Source: a candidate division CPR3 bacterium 4484_211 (GTDB lineage Bacteria; Patescibacteriota; 4484-211). Taken from it: a DNA stretch of 37,644 bases. A model generated the notes under the pieces. That model saw only the letters and a program-made list of their open reading frames with translations, was not told the DNA's origin and searched no databases. Shown one piece after another: positions 18,550-28,786 of the stretch; the first letter of the stretch is position 1, and every line of letters starts with the position of its first letter. The stretch is from contig MZGJ01000010.1 in the NCBI GenBank assembly GCA_002084955.1, positions 1 through 37,644 on the forward strand. The letters run 5' to 3'. A program made the position numbers and the translations under genes.

Positions 18550-19649
18550 TGCCAATTCAGCAGTTGATAAGTTTAATGACCCAAATCGCCTTGCCTTTAT
18601 TTTTTGCTTTTTTTTCAGGTTGGTTGTTTACGAAGGGGGTTATTAAGCTGGCGCCGCATTTTCAGCTGATGGATGATCCTCGCCGCAAGCACCCGGCGAT
18701 TCTTCATCGCCGTCCGGTGGCGCGCGGCGGCGGTCTTCCTCTTTTTTTGTCTTTTTTCTTGACCACCTTTTTGTTTCTGCCCAGAAGTGCCTATTTGCTG
18801 GCCATCTGGGCAGGTAGTTTTATTAATGTTTTGGTGGGGACTATAGATGACAGGGTGGATTTGTCGCCAAAAATAAGGCTTTTTGTTACTCTGCCTCTGG
18901 CAACCCTGCCGGTGATTCTGGCCGGAATTAATATGACGGTTTCCAATCCTTTGGGTAACGGCATAATTTCTTTTCGGTGGATTCCTCTTAACTTATCTTT
19001 TTTGCCGGCCACGGTTTACCTGCCTGAGGCCTTGCTTTTAATGTTTTGGATTATCTGGATGTGTAATGTTGTTAATTGGACGAAGGGGGCGAGTCAACTG
19101 CCGGGCATTGCCGTGGTGGCTTTTCTTGCCTTGGGAGGGGTGAGTTTAAAGTATCAGGCGGGAAACCCCCATCAGATAGAAACGGCTCAGCTCAGCCTAA
19201 TTTTGGCCGCTGGTTCACTGGCTTTTCTTCCTTTTAATTTTCCTCCCGAAAGAATCTTTCCCGGATTTGGGGGGTCTACCTTTATCGGCTTTAATTTGGC
19301 CGTTCTATCTGTTCTCTCCGGCGGCAAGCTGGCCGCCGCTCTGCTGGTTTTGGGCATCCCGGTTGTTGACATGTTTCTGTCTTTTGCGCGCCGAATAAGA
19401 GAAGGCAAGAATCCTTTGTATGGCGACCGGGGACATCTGTACCATCTTTTTTTGGATTTGGGTCTCACCAAAAAACAGGTAATTGTTGTTTATTGGTTGA
19501 TAACCTTGGGGCTGGGTTTTTTTGCTCTCGGCTTGGAGCGGGAAAAGAAACTTTTTGCCATTGTTTTTGTTTTTCTATTGACGAGTATGATTTTCTTAAC
19601 CGCCCGGTGGCTGGTGGGGAGACTGCCTAGGAAGACAACTCAAACTTAA
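18550..19649 (+). CDS. Glycosyltransferase family 4 (MraY/WecA-like), diverged
   Basis: MDDPRRKHPAILHRRPVARGGGLPLF, VGTIDDRVDLSPKIRL, GDRGHLYHLFLDLGLTKKQ; multi-TM. Confidence 0.85.
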
Positions 19650-20421
19650 GTTTAATAAGGAAGGATTGAGATGAGGTGTTTAGTGCTTGGTAGGTGTCTT
19701 GGCCTCTGATAACCGCCGTGAGGTAAGCTTTTTCTTGGGGAGCCAAGACGACCGTCTTGGTTGACCACGAACTGACTTTTGCTCCGGTGGAGGAGATCGG
19801 TTCGGGGTAAATTCGCTCTTTGGCCGGGTGCCGGTTTCTAAGGGGTGCGGTGATGAGATTTCCGTTAACTTGTGTTAGTAGATCCACCATTTCTTCGCCG
19901 ATGAGAACAGAGGCGGCGCCTTTAAATATTTCCTTGTTGTCTACTTCCAGTAAGGTATCCCCTTCTTTTTTATCATCAAGCAGGCTGGAAAAATAGGGAC
20001 TGCCCTCTGGGTGAAGGACGAAAGCGGCCAGAGTAAAAGGTCCCGCCTTTGGAGGGTCAATAAGCCTTACGCGCAGGCGAACGGTTTTGCTGCCCAGGTT
20101 GGTGATGCGGTAGAGACGATTGTAAATTGCCACTTGGCCGGGGAAACTGGTTAAATACAGGTTGTCGCTTATTTTACCTTCTTCTCCGTATTGGAGATTA
20201 AATGACGCGTATCGATCAAAATCCGTTTGGTTGGGGGATACTTCAATCTGGGCGGCTTCCAACTGCAGGCCGGCCACGGCACCCAGATCTTGTTTGGGTG
20301 GTGAAATGACCAGAAGTTCACCACCAAAGGCGGGAATGATCACCAGCGCAAGGAGGATAATTACCAGGCCAATATTTATGATATGAGAAAAGAAAAATCG
20401 GTTCATAGGATTTAAGCCCAT
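19627..20421 (-). CDS. Hypothetical membrane-anchored protein
   Basis: 264 aa, N-terminal TM; overlaps the downstream gene's start by 10 bp and the convergent GT4 gene by 23 bp. Confidence 0.7.
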   Translation of the reverse strand: MGLNPMNRFFFSHIINIGLVIILLALVIIPAFGGELLVISPPKQDLGAVAGLQLEAAQIEVSPNQTDFDRYASFNLQYGEEGKISDNLYLTSFPGQVAIYNRLYRITNLGSKTVRLRVRLIDPPKAGPFTLAAFVLHPEGSPYFSSLLDDKKEGDTLLEVDNKEIFKGAASVLIGEEMVDLLTQVNGNLITAPLRNRHPAKERIYPEPISSTGAKVSSWSTKTVVLAPQEKAYLTAVIRGQDTYQALNTSSQSFLIKLKFELSS

Positions 20422-20936
20422 TCTACCTCCCTCTCTAAATCGGCGATAAAGGACCAGGTGAGAATGGCGCCGACAAAGAGACTAAGGGCAAACATCCACC
20501 AATAGTGATAGCCGAAAAAAGCCTGGACCCCGGTGAGGATGATAAGCACCCAAAGATAGGACAGCCAAATGATTCCCTGATTGGAAATGTTGGGCGTGGT
20601 GTCTATTAGGTTGGTTAAATCTAAATCCAAGAGCTGGAGAGTTAATTGGGGGGTAATGTGAGTATCGTGCAGAAAGTGAGCTTTGATTAAAATCCATAAA
20701 AATCCTAAGGAAACAGCGGCAAGAACAAAAAAATTAGACCAGGAAGAGACGGTAACGAAGTTAGACATAGAGCTAAAGGTGATCGTGGGAAATAATGATT
20801 GGGTGGAGATAGTCCAGGGTATGCTCAAGATGGTAACTGTTAAAACAATTCCTGCAAATTTGGCAGTAACAACAAGCAGGGCCGGGATTATGGACTCCTT
20901 GATGAGCTTAAGAAGAATTTTAGAGAGCATCTGCAA
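20412..20936 (-). CDS. Hypothetical multi-TM membrane protein
   Basis: 174 aa with about four predicted TM segments; probable operon with 19627-20421. Confidence 0.65.
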   Translation of the reverse strand: MQMLSKILLKLIKESIIPALLVVTAKFAGIVLTVTILSIPWTISTQSLFPTITFSSMSNFVTVSSWSNFFVLAAVSLGFLWILIKAHFLHDTHITPQLTLQLLDLDLTNLIDTTPNISNQGIIWLSYLWVLIILTGVQAFFGYHYWWMFALSLFVGAILTWSFIADLEREVEWA

Positions 20937-21059
20937 GGAACAAAAAGCGCCTAAAGTCTGCGTTTTCTGTCGTCTGGGTTATAAGCTGTTACTGTCAGTA
21001 TAACGGTGCTCCTTTGCTCCTGTCAATAGCAATATGTGCGGCGGGGGAGTTGCTGGCGG

Positions 21060-22802
21060 CTATGGGAAGGTGTTTTTGGTGTTGATGATGTTTTTCTTTT
21101 CCGCCCACCCTCTTCTGGCGGTGGCCACGCCGTACTTGATCAGGTTAAGGCTGTTAATTTCGTGGGCGTCGGTGTTGATGGCCAGTTTAACCCCTGCCTT
21201 TATTGCCTGTTTAATGAGCATATCGGGCAGATCCAAACGGTTGTAAAAAGAATTGATCTCCAAAAACTTATCCCCTTTAATGCAGGCGGTGAAAACCTTG
21301 TCCCAGTTTAATTCATAACCCTTGCGTTGATTAAGCAGCCGGCCGGTGGGATGGGCCAGACCGTGGATATAAGGATTGTTTAGGGCGGCTAAAACTCTCT
21401 CGGTCATTTGTTCCTTGGGTTGATTTAGGCTGGAGTGGACACCGGCAATAGCTATATCTAAAAGTTTAAGGTTGTTGTCGTCTAGGGCTAGTGTTTTATT
21501 GGCCAGAACATCCACCTCAATCATATTTAAAAGCTTAATTTGGGGGAATTTCTTTTGTACTCGGTTTATCTCTTTTTGTTTGGCGAGAATAAGATGCCGG
21601 ATTTGGTCTTGATTATGTCTGGATACGGAGGGGGAATGGTTGCCGATGGCAATGTAGTGGTAGCCCAATTCAATCCCTTTTTGAGCTATTTCCTCTATGG
21701 AAGATTGGCCGGCGTCGTGTGATTCTTCCAGGTCAAAATTGCAGTGGACATGAAGATCTCCTTTAATGTCAGATGTTTTAACCAGTTGCGGCAGTTTTTT
21801 TTCCTGTGCGGCTTCAATTTCACCGGTGTCTTCGCGCAGTTCCGGCGGTATCCAGTCCAATCCCAGATAAGAATAGAATTCTTCCTCGGTGGCAAATTTT
21901 ATCAGGCGGCCCCTCTTGCCGCCTTTTCTGATGCCGTATTCCGAAAGAGAAAGGTTCTTCGTTCGGGCTAATTCTCTAAGATGGATATTATGTCTTTTAG
22001 AGCCTGTGTAGTGTTGGAGTAAGGCGCCGTAACCCGCGGCGTCTTGAACTCGCAGATCCACACGGGTGCCGTTTGACAGCCGGAGGGATGCTTCTACTTT
22101 TCCCTGGTTGATAATTTCCTGAGTATCGGGAAATTTTAAAAATTTATCAATTATCTGAGCCGGGTTGCTTGATGCCACTGCCAGGTCAATATCGCCGATG
22201 GTGGAAGCCATCCGCCGCAGCGAGCCCAGCGGGTCCACTCTTATAATTGAAGGAAGCGGGGCAAGGAAGGAGATGATTTTTTGAGCCGTATAGTCGGCGA
22301 CGGGTAGAAGCATGCGGGCGGGTGTTTTTGTAAGGAAGCTTTTTAGAGAGTGGAGTATTTTTTCTTGTGAAGTTTTACCAAAGCCTTCCAGCCGGGCGAC
22401 CCGATTTTGCTGGCAGGCTTTTTTTAGATCGTTAACAGATTTGACATTGAGAGCTTTTGCCAGTTTGTAGGCACTTTTGGGGCCTAATCCGGGTATTTGA
22501 AGAAGCGGAAACATGCCCGGGGGCAGTCCCTTTTTGACTTGTGTAAAGTGTTTTACCTTGCCGGTTCGAAAGAGTTCATCCAGGTGCTGGCTTATATTGC
22601 CGCCAATTCCTGGCAATTCCTGCAATTTGCCCTGTTCCCATAAGTCTTTAATTAAAGTGCCGGCCTGTTCTATTACCTCGGCGGCGGCATGATAAGCACG
22701 GGCTTGAAAGTAGGAATTGCCTTTAACTTCGTAGGCCGCAGCCACCTCGCGCAGAATTTGGGCCACTTCCTTGTTGGAAAAGCTTCCAGCCATTACTCCC
22801 AT
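21060..22802 (-). CDS. polX: DNA polymerase X family / PHP domain protein
   Basis: GSLRRMASTIGDIDLAVAS, RVDLRVQ, HhH region, PHP DLHVHCNF, INTDAHE. Confidence 0.93.
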   Translation of the reverse strand: MGVMAGSFSNKEVAQILREVAAAYEVKGNSYFQARAYHAAAEVIEQAGTLIKDLWEQGKLQELPGIGGNISQHLDELFRTGKVKHFTQVKKGLPPGMFPLLQIPGLGPKSAYKLAKALNVKSVNDLKKACQQNRVARLEGFGKTSQEKILHSLKSFLTKTPARMLLPVADYTAQKIISFLAPLPSIIRVDPLGSLRRMASTIGDIDLAVASSNPAQIIDKFLKFPDTQEIINQGKVEASLRLSNGTRVDLRVQDAAGYGALLQHYTGSKRHNIHLRELARTKNLSLSEYGIRKGGKRGRLIKFATEEEFYSYLGLDWIPPELREDTGEIEAAQEKKLPQLVKTSDIKGDLHVHCNFDLEESHDAGQSSIEEIAQKGIELGYHYIAIGNHSPSVSRHNQDQIRHLILAKQKEINRVQKKFPQIKLLNMIEVDVLANKTLALDDNNLKLLDIAIAGVHSSLNQPKEQMTERVLAALNNPYIHGLAHPTGRLLNQRKGYELNWDKVFTACIKGDKFLEINSFYNRLDLPDMLIKQAIKAGVKLAINTDAHEINSLNLIKYGVATARRGWAEKKNIINTKNTFP

Positions 22803-22856
22803 TCTAGCATAGTCTTGGCAAAGATTGCTTCCATTTAGTTAAATCTGGCGGAAATT

Positions 22857-23855
22857 TTAGCTGTTTGACCGACTCGAAAATTTACGGGCGGTTTTTAAAA
22901 CCAGACCTTCCGCCTTCTTAAGCGGCATCTTTAAAGTAAATCCGGCGGCGGGAGGGTGGCCTCCGCCGCCTAAAGCCTTGGCAATTTGAGAGACATCAAA
23001 GCCGTCTTGGCGGCGTGAGCGCAGATTTCCCCTGATTACCTTTGGTTCCTCCTCTAACAGCAAAACTCCAAAGTCGGTTCCTTTGAGGACTTTTAGATAA
23101 GGGGTAATGCCGTAGCAATCTACTTTTGGATCATCAATATCGCCTAGTTCGGAATAGGGAAGGGTGATCCAGAAAAACTTATTCTCCTTATCTATCTTTA
23201 TGCGCGATAGGCCTTTGGCTAGGCATTTGATGACGGACGGGCTGGTGTTTCTTTTCATAAAGAAGACAAGCTCGTCATGCGGCGCACCTGCCGCTATAAG
23301 CTTGATAGCGTCTTCATGAAGCAGTTTATAGTCTTTTCCGTATTCAAACAGGCCGCTGTCTAGAAGCAGTCCCCAGTAAAGAAGTGTGGCAATTTCTTGA
23401 TTAATGGGGAAATCAACTGCTTCAAAATACCGCAATAGAAGCTGTGTTGAAGAGGAAGCCTTTTGGGAGTCAACAATACTAAGCGGGCAGAAAAGTTTGC
23501 CCGGGGGGTGGTGGTCAAAACAAAAACACCTGACATTTTTAGGAATTGAGATCTCGTCGGCGTTGGTTATGCGCTTCGGCGTATTGTAGTCTATGAAGGC
23601 AATTAAATCAAAATCCCTTAGGTCCAATTCCGCCGGATCAATGTTTTCGATCCAGTCAAAATAGGGGAGAAATTTCCATTCGGGATCAACTGGGTCGGCG
23701 GAAACCACTCTCACTTTTTTCCCTAGGCGTCTTAGATAAGCCGCCATGGCCAGCCCGCTTCCGACCATATCACCATCGGGATGGAGGTGTAATGGGAGAA
23801 GGACATTTTTTGATTCGGCTATCAGCTGTTGAACTTGCTTAAACTTTTTTTGCAT
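22857..23855 (-). CDS. DHH/DHHA1 phosphoesterase (NrnA-like)
   Basis: LPLHLHPDGDMVGSGLAMAAYL, CFDHHPPG, ALGGGGHPPAAGF. Confidence 0.9.
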   Translation of the reverse strand: MQKKFKQVQQLIAESKNVLLPLHLHPDGDMVGSGLAMAAYLRRLGKKVRVVSADPVDPEWKFLPYFDWIENIDPAELDLRDFDLIAFIDYNTPKRITNADEISIPKNVRCFCFDHHPPGKLFCPLSIVDSQKASSSTQLLLRYFEAVDFPINQEIATLLYWGLLLDSGLFEYGKDYKLLHEDAIKLIAAGAPHDELVFFMKRNTSPSVIKCLAKGLSRIKIDKENKFFWITLPYSELGDIDDPKVDCYGITPYLKVLKGTDFGVLLLEEEPKVIRGNLRSRRQDGFDVSQIAKALGGGGHPPAAGFTLKMPLKKAEGLVLKTARKFSSRSNS

Positions 23856-23865
23856 TGAAAAATTT

Positions 23866-26535
23866 TTAATTTGTGTTCTTTTCTCTGTGGATGAACACTT
23901 CTTTTACCAATTCTATGCAGAATACCTTGAAGAGGGCTATGCCGATAAGAATGATCCAGTAATGTGCCGGCAGAGGAACGGTTTTCAAGATTGACCGCAG
24001 TGGAGGATAATAAAACGGCAAGAGCTGCAGAAGCCATCCTCCGCCGATAGCTCCCACCAGCCACCTATTGGAAAAGGGGTTAGTCTTCCAAAGGGGTCTG
24101 CGCAGGCTCTTGCACGAAAAAACATAAAATAGTGAGTCAATACCTAGAGCGCCGAACATGATGGATCTAAGAAGCCTAGGTGCAATTTGTGATCGCCAGA
24201 GGAAAACAAAAAGGCCAAATAAGATTAGGTCGGTAAATAAGCTGATAACGAAAATAATTGTCTTCATTTCCAGGTTCAATATGTCTTCTCCTTTTTTGCG
24301 CGGAGGGAAATTCATAATATCTTTTTCCTGAGGTTCCACGGTTAGGGCGAGATTGGGCAGGCCGTCGGTGATTAGGTTTATCCAGAGAATTTGACCGGCT
24401 AATATGGGTGTGGGCAACTCTATTCCCGAAAAGAGATGCATTAAAAGGGTTCCGGTAATCAGCACCATTTCGGAAAAGGCGTCGGCTAAAAGGTAGGTAA
24501 TTATCTTTCTGAGGTTGTCAAAAATTACCCGGCCTTCTTTTATTGCGGCCACAATTGTGGAGAACTTGTCGTCAAGCAGGACTAAATCTGATGCTTCCTT
24601 GGCAACTTCGGTTCCCGAACCAAGGGCCACGCCGATGTCTGCCTTTTTTAATGCCGGGGCGTCGTTTACTCCGTCTCCGGTCATGGCCACCACTTCGCCT
24701 TCTTTTTGCCAGGCATCAATAATCCTTAGTTTGTGAGTTGGGGTTACCCTGGCGTATAACTTAATGTCTCTTACCCGGCTCGCCAGTTCTTCATCGGAAA
24801 GTTTTTCCAATTCTTTGCCTTCAATCATATTGTTTGGTTCTAAAACTATGCCCGCTTCTCGGGCAACTTCTTTGGCGGTCAGCAGGTGGTCTCCGGTGAC
24901 TATCACCGGAGTAATGCCCGCTTTTCGGCAAAGGTCAATGGTTTGCCTGGCATCTTCCCGCAGGGGATCCCTTAGAGAGACAAAGGCTATGTAAATGAGG
25001 TCGTTTGCATCTTTTTCTTCAATTTCGTTTTTATCAAGTGCCCATTCTTTGTAACCCATACCCAGTATTCTTAATCCTTTTGCGCTTAGTTTTTCAATGT
25101 TTTCAAGAAGAGATTGTTTTTGGTCTTGGGTTAGAGGAATAGGATTGCCGCTTTCATAAATTCGGGTTGCTCTTTTCAAAATTAATTCCGGGGCTCCCTT
25201 AACCAGCAAGAACTTTTTGTTCTGAGATTTATCCAGATTTAGGGTGGCCATAAATTTGCGATTTTCGTTAAACGGAAGTTCACCTAGCCTGGGGTTTTTT
25301 TCTTTTAGAAGAGCTAGATTATTTCCGGCCTGTGCGGAAGCCAGAAGCAGTGCCCTTTCTGTGGGACTGCCAATAATTTTCCAGTGCGCAGGTTTTTCTT
25401 CTCTGTTTTGCACTATCGCATTGTTGCACAAAACGCTGATTTTAAATACCCAGGCGCGTGCTTTATGTTCATCCTGCGGCGAAATATCAACATCTCTTGG
25501 CTGATTCGGCAGGTTGATAGAGACCATCTGCATTTCTCCTTTGGTTAGTGTTCCCGTCTTGTCGGAACAAATTACCGAGGTACTGCCAAGGGTCTCGGCG
25601 GCGATGAGTTTGCGGACGAGTCCTTGGCGGCGGAGAATTCTTTGCATTCCCAGGGCTAAAACTGCTGTTAAGGCCACAAGCAGACCTTCCGGAATAGCGG
25701 CTACGGCAATGGCTATGGAGGTGGTGAGCATCTCAAACCAGTCCTTTCCCTGCCAAACCCCGATTACAAAAATAAAGAGACACAAAGCGCTCACCAGCCT
25801 GGTTAAAAAACCGCTGAATCGTGAAAGTTGTTCCTGCAGCGGGGTTTTTTCATCTTTGGTTTCGGATACCAGCAGGGCAATTTTCCCCAGCTCGGTGTTT
25901 TTGCCCGTGGCAACCACTATGGCCTGCCCGCGGCCTTTGCTGACCACCGTTCCCGCAAAGACCATGTTTTCACGGTCGGCAACCGGCGTGTCCGTCGGAA
26001 GACAGCCCGTGTTTTTTTCAGAGGGTGCTGATTCTCCGGTTAGAGCGGCTTCGATTACTTCCAGATCATTTTCCTTAATCAGTCGGGCGTCGGCCACCAC
26101 CCGATCTCCGGCTTCTAGAATTAAAAGATCTCCCGGAACCACCTCTTCGGCGGGGACGGCTGTTTCCCGGCTGTCCCGGATAAGTTTGGCTCTAAAATGC
26201 ACCAGTTTCTTGAGTTTGGAGAGGATGTTTAGAGCTTTTTTCTCCTGTATAAACCCTAGGATGGTATTTAGAAAGAGAGCAAAAGCAATGACCAGCGTGT
26301 CGCCCCAGTGTTGCAGGACAATGGATATTAGGGCGGCAAAGAGGAGAATATAGACGAGAGGGGATTTAAACTGAGAAATGAAGATTTCCAGAGAGGTGGG
26401 GAGTTTTTCTTCCGGGAGCTGGTTGAGCCCGAATTTTTTCAGCCGAGCCTGCGCCTCCTCTTGGAAGAGGCCTTGTTTTGGGTTAACCTTTAGTTCTTTT
26501 TGAATTTCGGAGATGGAAAGGGCGTGGTCATGCAT
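23866..26535 (-). CDS. Cation-transporting P-type ATPase (P2-like)
   Basis: VICSDKTGTLTKGEMQ, TGES, TGDGVNDAPALKKADIGVAL, multi-TM. Confidence 0.95.
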   Translation of the reverse strand: MHDHALSISEIQKELKVNPKQGLFQEEAQARLKKFGLNQLPEEKLPTSLEIFISQFKSPLVYILLFAALISIVLQHWGDTLVIAFALFLNTILGFIQEKKALNILSKLKKLVHFRAKLIRDSRETAVPAEEVVPGDLLILEAGDRVVADARLIKENDLEVIEAALTGESAPSEKNTGCLPTDTPVADRENMVFAGTVVSKGRGQAIVVATGKNTELGKIALLVSETKDEKTPLQEQLSRFSGFLTRLVSALCLFIFVIGVWQGKDWFEMLTTSIAIAVAAIPEGLLVALTAVLALGMQRILRRQGLVRKLIAAETLGSTSVICSDKTGTLTKGEMQMVSINLPNQPRDVDISPQDEHKARAWVFKISVLCNNAIVQNREEKPAHWKIIGSPTERALLLASAQAGNNLALLKEKNPRLGELPFNENRKFMATLNLDKSQNKKFLLVKGAPELILKRATRIYESGNPIPLTQDQKQSLLENIEKLSAKGLRILGMGYKEWALDKNEIEEKDANDLIYIAFVSLRDPLREDARQTIDLCRKAGITPVIVTGDHLLTAKEVAREAGIVLEPNNMIEGKELEKLSDEELASRVRDIKLYARVTPTHKLRIIDAWQKEGEVVAMTGDGVNDAPALKKADIGVALGSGTEVAKEASDLVLLDDKFSTIVAAIKEGRVIFDNLRKIITYLLADAFSEMVLITGTLLMHLFSGIELPTPILAGQILWINLITDGLPNLALTVEPQEKDIMNFPPRKKGEDILNLEMKTIIFVISLFTDLILFGLFVFLWRSQIAPRLLRSIMFGALGIDSLFYVFSCKSLRRPLWKTNPFSNRWLVGAIGGGWLLQLLPFYYPPLRSILKTVPLPAHYWIILIGIALFKVFCIELVKEVFIHREKNTN

Positions 26536-26536
26536 G

Positions 26537-28207
26537 TTAATCTACGAGTACGACTACCACCATGGGGTTTCTCTGCGTTTTACGGTAAAGGAAGTCAGCG
26601 ATGCGCTTTTCAATTCTTGTACGGACTGAATTCCATGAGGAGGTTTTCTTGTCCTCAATTACTTCTTGGACTAATTTCTCTGCCTTCTTAATTAACTGCT
26701 CGGATATGGCCATGTACACAAATCCCCGAGAAACGATGTTCACAGATTTTTTAAATTTTCCATTCTTGTCTTTTTTCACAATAATTACAAAGATGCCCTC
26801 TTCGGATAGAATTTGCCGGTCGCGCAAGACTACTGCCCCCACATCTCCAACTTGTGATCCGTCAACAAAAATATTGCTTAAAGAGATTAGTTTTTTGACC
26901 TTTATCTGGTTGGGGGTGATGACAATTCCATCACCGGAGCTAAGTTCCAGTATCTTGTTTTTGTCAAAGTTCATTTTGGCTATTAAATTTGTGTAGGCGC
27001 GCATGTGGCGGGGATTGCCGCCGATGGGGACAAAATGGTTTGGGCGAACTAGAGCGGCAAGTAAAGATAAATCCCCTTGCGAACCATGTCCGGAGACATG
27101 AAGATTTTCTTGAATTTCCGAATAGACGACGCGAGCTCCCTTCTCGGTGAGTTTATCAATTACCCTGCCTACCTGGTCGTAAACTCCGGGGATGGGGTCG
27201 GCGGAAAAGACAACCACCGCTCCGGGCTTAAGACTTATTAAACGGTGTGAGCCTTCGGCTAGTCGTGAAAGGGCTGAATTCTCTTGGCCGTAGCTGCCGG
27301 CAATAATGATAAGCAATTGATTGTCGGCGTATTTGTGGACGGTTCTGGAGTTGACAATAGTTCCGGGGGGTATTTTAAGATACCCTAAGTTTTGGGCTAC
27401 TTCGGCGTTGCGTTCTATGGATAGACCCAAAAAGGCGACCTTGCGCCCGTATTTAAGTGCGGCATTAATCGCCTGCTGGATGCGTGAGATGTTTGAAGAA
27501 ACAGTGGAGATAAAGATTTGACCCGGAGCTCGATCTAGTTCGTGCTCAAAAGAGTGCTGGATAAACCGTTCGGATTTGGTATATCCCCGGGAAGTGGCTC
27601 CCAGGCAGTCGGATAGTAAACATCTCACCGGGGCCTGGCTGGTAAGTTTTACCAATTTGGCCACATCAAAGAACTTGCCATCAACCGGAGTCCAGTCAAA
27701 TTTAAAGTCGGAAACATGCACCAAGTTTCCCAGGGGGGTGCGGATGAAAAACCCCAAGCTGTCTGGCACGGAGTGATTTACCCTGAAGGGGGTAAATTCA
27801 AATTGGCCTAGAGAAAAAGAGTTGTCTTCGGGATCAATCTGGTTTATCTGGGCACCTTTGAGCAGATTAAATTCTTCCAGTTTGACCTGAATTAAACCGC
27901 GGACCAGTTTGGAGGCAAAAATTGGAGGATTACCGAGATCCTTGAGCAGGTAAGGTAGGGCGCCGAAGTGATCCTCGTGTCCGTGGGTAATTACGATGCC
28001 CCTGATTTTATCCAATTTGTTTTTAAGGTAATTGATGTCGGGGATAACCACATCAACTCCCAGTTGTTCTGATTCTGGGAACCCAATTCCGCAGTCAACA
28101 ATAACAATATCTTTTCCACATTCGTAGACGAACATGTTTTTGTTGACCATAGAAGAGCCGCCCAGGGGGATTATTTTAAGTTGTGGCTGCTTTGGGTTAT
28201 TTATCAT
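26537..28207 (-). CDS. rnj: Ribonuclease J
   Basis: VITHGHEDHFGALPYLL; HVSGHGSQGDL; RNase J-type length and C-terminal region. Confidence 0.93.
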   Translation of the reverse strand: MINNPKQPQLKIIPLGGSSMVNKNMFVYECGKDIVIVDCGIGFPESEQLGVDVVIPDINYLKNKLDKIRGIVITHGHEDHFGALPYLLKDLGNPPIFASKLVRGLIQVKLEEFNLLKGAQINQIDPEDNSFSLGQFEFTPFRVNHSVPDSLGFFIRTPLGNLVHVSDFKFDWTPVDGKFFDVAKLVKLTSQAPVRCLLSDCLGATSRGYTKSERFIQHSFEHELDRAPGQIFISTVSSNISRIQQAINAALKYGRKVAFLGLSIERNAEVAQNLGYLKIPPGTIVNSRTVHKYADNQLLIIIAGSYGQENSALSRLAEGSHRLISLKPGAVVVFSADPIPGVYDQVGRVIDKLTEKGARVVYSEIQENLHVSGHGSQGDLSLLAALVRPNHFVPIGGNPRHMRAYTNLIAKMNFDKNKILELSSGDGIVITPNQIKVKKLISLSNIFVDGSQVGDVGAVVLRDRQILSEEGIFVIIVKKDKNGKFKKSVNIVSRGFVYMAISEQLIKKAEKLVQEVIEDKKTSSWNSVRTRIEKRIADFLYRKTQRNPMVVVVLVD

Positions 28208-28356
28208 GAGTAGGTTAGAGCCAAATCAGAGACTTAAAGTTAAGAATTTAACTTGTAAGTGTTAAGTTTATCGAATGCGGCAATTTTCAACTTTTAACCT
28301 TAGCGTTTATTTTGGTAAATTCCAATCACCGAGTATCAAATCTAGAGTGTCCAACC

Positions 28357-28770
28357 TCAAAACAACAGCTTAAATCCTGGAGTCTGATAAAATTTTAGAT
28401 GTAGTTTTAACATTTGAGCTTTGACTTTTAAGATGTCTATATCAGCTCCATCTGTTCTATTTGTGGTTCGGCTCCTTTTGGTTGTTCTTTGTTTTTCATT
28501 ATTAACTCCCCTTTTTCCAGCGATAAAAACCTCCTTTCGCGACAGACCAATGGAGGCCAGGCTTTGTTCTAAAAGTCTGCCGGCCTGGCCAACAAATGGC
28601 CGCCCTTGTTGATCTTCGTAATATCCAGGGGCCTCTCCAATAAAAACCAAATCGGCAAAGGGATTACCTTCCCCGGGGACTGGATTGGCAGCTGCCTTAT
28701 AGAGTGAACACCTTTGGCAGGCAGAGATCTCTTGGGCAATAGAGGCAAGTTGTTGCTCGCGAGTATTCAT
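28357..28770 (-). pseudogene. Type-4 uracil-DNA glycosylase, 3'-truncated
   Basis: CQRCSLYKAAANPVPGEGNPFADLVFIGEAPGYYEDQQGRPFVGQAGRLL...VFIA then unrelated low-complexity tail GKRGVNNEKQRTTKRSRTTNR. Confidence 0.8.
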
Positions 28771-28786
28771 TTGCAATTTGCTTTTT

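Noticed and set aside
25514-26353. 279-aa plus-strand ORF
   Set aside because: Lies entirely antisense to the well-supported P-type ATPase; typical shadow ORF of GC-biased codons.
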